Source: Gluconobacter sphaericus NBRC 12467 (lineage in GTDB: Bacteria; Pseudomonadota; Alphaproteobacteria; Acetobacterales; Acetobacteraceae). From it: DNA of 64,000 nucleotides. Numbering within the stretch: position 1 is the first letter of the stretch; the number at the start of each line of letters is the position of its first letter. The stretch covers positions 1 through 64,000 of the forward strand of contig NZ_BJMK01000009.1 in NCBI RefSeq assembly GCF_006539125.1. Direction: 5' to 3'. Shown here one piece after another: positions 61,820 through 64,000 of the stretch. The translations under genes were made by a program, and so were the position numbers. The notes beneath the pieces are model-generated. The model searched no databases. It had not been told where the DNA came from and was given only the letters and a program-made list of their open reading frames with translations.

Positions 61820-64000
61820 ATGTTGATTGGGTCAAATTGGAAACTCTGTCTGGTCGCAGGAGCTGCACTGGGCGCGTTCATGCCGGACAGGGTTCTTGCG
61901 GCAACGGCTCCAGTGAAACATCATAGGGTCGTTGCTCAAAAAAAAGCGGGGGCTTCTCCCGCCCTGAGCAAGCCTTCGGTTCATCGTGCTCCGACGTCGC
62001 TTCAGGCGATATCAACGGAGAGTATTCAGGTCGGTGGACGGCAGACGAACTCGGTTTTCTCGCCGGTTACAGCGCGTCACAGCACGACGCAGGTCACTGT
62101 AGTGACTGGAGCTGAACTGCTCAAGACAGGCCAGACGAACGTGCTCTCCGCACTGGCGCAGGCCAATCCGGCCATCACGACGGCCGCGCTTCCAGGCGGT
62201 GGAGCGAGTTCATTCGTTCAGACGATGCAGCTTCGTGGTCAGTCTCCGGATGACACGCTAATTCTTGTCAACGGGCATCGCCGTCATATCGGCGCCAACT
62301 TCAACTCGAACGCCGGAACGAATTGGGGCAGTGAACCGAGCGATATTTCATTGATCCCGGTCTCTGCCATTGATCATATTGAGGTAATTACCGAAGGGGC
62401 ATCTGCGCTTTACGGACAGGATGCCATTGCAGGCGCGGTCAATATTGTCCTCAAACGGGACACCCATGGCGGCAGCATTAATTTCAAGAACAATGGTTAT
62501 TATGCTGGCGATGGACAGGGTCTCGACGGATCAGCCAATTATGGCATGGCTCTGGGCAATAATGGCGGATACCTTGATCTTGCCGCGCAGGTTACTCATC
62601 AGCTTCCCACAACGCGTGGTGGCGATTTCTATGGCACTCTCTTCAGCGATTCCCGAAATGAGACGGCCAATCGCGATGTTCAGCGAGGACTTGGTCTTCC
62701 AAAGTCAACGCTGGAGACATTAAGCGAGAATATGTCTCTACCGCTTGGGAACGGCTTCAGTGCCTACAGCACCTCAACATTCTCCCACCGTCGTGCCAAT
62801 GTCGCCGAAACATATCGTAGTGCGGCCGATACGGATACCTGGATCAATACCAACTTTTATCCCAACGGCAACCAGCCCTATATTACGATGGACCAGTATG
62901 ACTTTGAGACGGATAATGGCATCCGGACTCACAAGTTTGGATTTGCTTGGGACGCCTACGTCACGTTTGGGCGTGATGCGCAGAAATACGGGACCAAGGA
63001 TTCAGAAAATGTTTCCATTCCCGACAGCACACAGACGTCTTTTTATGATGGAGCGTCCATCGCAACAGAGCTGACGAGTGGCATTCGTGGCTCCCGATCG
63101 TTCCAGACAGGTTTCCTGCCCCGGCCTGTTGATCTGAAATTTGGCGCGGAATACCGGCATGATACGTTCCAGATGACCGAAGGCGAGACGGTATCTTGGG
63201 AAGGACTGGGAGCCACGGACCATCCGGGGAACGTGCCGATGGCCGTTACCAACCAGAATCGTGACGTTTACGAGGGCTTTGCGAATCTGGACTTCTACGT
63301 CACTAAAAAATGGGAGTGGACACTGGGTGGCCGCGTTGCGAGCTACAACAATCTCGCCACTGTTGAAACGGGTTCGGTTGGAACACGGTACAACTTCAAT
63401 AAACGCTGGGCTGTTCGCGCCAACGTCAATACCGGATATCGTCCGCCGACGTTGGGTGAGATGTCCTATTTCTATTCCGCGCCTTACCCCGGCTACACGG
63501 TGGATCAGGTTCCCGCAAACAGCACCATCGCCAAATATCTCGGTTCCGGTACGATGAAGGGTGAGTATTCCCGGAGTTACAGCATTGGTCTCGATGCTAC
63601 GCCGGTGGATAATTTTCATGTCACCGGGAATCTTTATTACATTGCCATCAATTCCCGTCTGGGAAGCACGAAAACCTATAGCGTTAATCAAGACGATTCC
63701 GTCCTCATGAACCTGCTGGCGCAGAATAATCTTGAGAGCGCGACATCGCTTTCTTATTACGCAAATCTTTATAATACCCAGACATTCGGTGGCGATTTTA
63801 GTGCAGATTATACGCTGCACACCCAGCGTCTGGGGCAGTTCCGGTTTGCGATGGGAATCAATTTCTCGGATACTGAAATTCGTTCCGCGAAGGACAGCTT
63901 CGTCAACGAATATACCAAGGAAGTCGTCCTGCACGCAGCTCCGAAAAACCGCGAGCAGATCAGCGTGAACTGGACCTATGGTAAATGGTCCGCATTCGTA
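61820..64000 (+). CDS. TonB-dependent outer-membrane receptor (3' end outside window)
   Basis: ATG 61820 with GAGAGGGA five bases upstream; the frame is open for 727 codons to the window edge. Signal peptide MLIGSNWKLCLVAGAALGAF, cut near VLAA; Lys/Ala/His-rich linker to about 75; plug domain with TVVTGAELLKTGQTNVLSAL, MQLRGQSPDDTLILVNGHRR and IEVITEGASALYGQDAIAGA; then barrel (RANVNTGYRPPTLGEMSYF). It resembles the receptor at 12825 in its plug motifs. Divergent from a LysR gene. Confidence 0.92.
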   Translation, partial: MLIGSNWKLCLVAGAALGAFMPDRVLAATAPVKHHRVVAQKKAGASPALSKPSVHRAPTSLQAISTESIQVGGRQTNSVFSPVTARHSTTQVTVVTGAELLKTGQTNVLSALAQANPAITTAALPGGGASSFVQTMQLRGQSPDDTLILVNGHRRHIGANFNSNAGTNWGSEPSDISLIPVSAIDHIEVITEGASALYGQDAIAGAVNIVLKRDTHGGSINFKNNGYYAGDGQGLDGSANYGMALGNNGGYLDLAAQVTHQLPTTRGGDFYGTLFSDSRNETANRDVQRGLGLPKSTLETLSENMSLPLGNGFSAYSTSTFSHRRANVAETYRSAADTDTWINTNFYPNGNQPYITMDQYDFETDNGIRTHKFGFAWDAYVTFGRDAQKYGTKDSENVSIPDSTQTSFYDGASIATELTSGIRGSRSFQTGFLPRPVDLKFGAEYRHDTFQMTEGETVSWEGLGATDHPGNVPMAVTNQNRDVYEGFANLDFYVTKKWEWTLGGRVASYNNLATVETGSVGTRYNFNKRWAVRANVNTGYRPPTLGEMSYFYSAPYPGYTVDQVPANSTIAKYLGSGTMKGEYSRSYSIGLDATPVDNFHVTGNLYYIAINSRLGSTKTYSVNQDDSVLMNLLAQNNLESATSLSYYANLYNTQTFGGDFSADYTLHTQRLGQFRFAMGINFSDTEIRSAKDSFVNEYTKEVVLHAAPKNREQISVNWTYGKWSAFV

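Noticed and set aside
1-64000. CRISPR arrays, tRNA, rRNA, prophage genes or defence systems
   Set aside because: No regularly spaced repeats, cloverleaf-like segments, rRNA motifs, or structural phage, nuclease or toxin-antitoxin genes were recognised on either strand by eye.

Overview
This window is most likely chromosomal DNA of an acetic acid bacterium (Acetobacteraceae, Gluconobacter-like). The inference rests on the moderately GC-rich codon use, the many TonB-dependent receptors, and decayed IS5- and IS481-type transposases of the kind common in that family. No rRNA, tRNA, CRISPR or phage genes were seen. Nearly every gene belongs to uptake or catabolism of small nitrogen compounds. Substrates cannot be read from sequence; the recurring enzymes (DAO-family flavoproteins, hydantoinase/oxoprolinase subunits, carbamoyl-amino-acid hydrolase, 5-oxoprolinase subunits, RidA, aminotransferase, aspartase) suggest N-substituted or cyclised amino acids such as opines, hydantoins, pyroglutamate or other lactams.

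Layout. (1) 1-10.9 kb: the end of a D-2-hydroxyacid dehydrogenase, a minus-strand hydrolase pair (HyuC/AllC-like amidohydrolase then PuuE-like deacetylase), a TonB receptor, and a polar-amino-acid ABC operon (binding protein, two permeases, ATPase) that also carries an epimerase and an SDR. (2) 10.9-11.9 kb: a remnant of an arsenic-type transporter cut by a decayed IS5-family element. (3) 11.9-24.0 kb, module A: IclR regulator, TonB receptor, DAO flavoprotein, complete Dpp-type ABC transporter, second DAO flavoprotein, Tat-type binding protein, SDR. (4) 24.1-29.9 kb: MFS transporter, LysR regulator and an operon resembling HcnABC/opine-oxidase complexes, headed by an internally deleted flavoprotein. 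(5) 29.9-45.3 kb, module B: a small unknown protein, a TonB-receptor remnant and MFS gene, then an intact TonB receptor divergent from a paralogous MFS gene, IclR, SDR, HyuB, DAO, HyuA, aldo/keto reductase, RidA and LysR. (6) 45.4-49.6 kb: IS remnants flanking galE, a lipocalin-like gene and a LysR gene. (7) 49.7-57.7 kb: MFS and EamA transporters, pxpB-pxpC-pxpA, and a divergent SDR-accB-accC-'accB-like' operon. (8) 57.8-64 kb: aspartate aminotransferase, aspartase, LysR, and a TonB receptor running off the window.

Working together: TonB receptors take substrates across the outer membrane; ABC or MFS systems take them across the inner membrane; flavoproteins, SDRs and cyclic-amide hydrolases release the amino acid and oxidised carbon; RidA removes reactive enamines/imines; aminotransferase and aspartase feed nitrogen and carbon into central metabolism.

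Most notable: modules A and B reuse the same parts list with different transporters. An 11-bp near-palindrome sits at the middle of three divergent promoter regions in module B. The pxpABC genes face a biotin carboxylase, a biotin carrier and a second carrier-like protein lacking the biotinylatable lysine, which suggests a split biotin-dependent carboxylase acting on a cyclic amide or urea-like compound.
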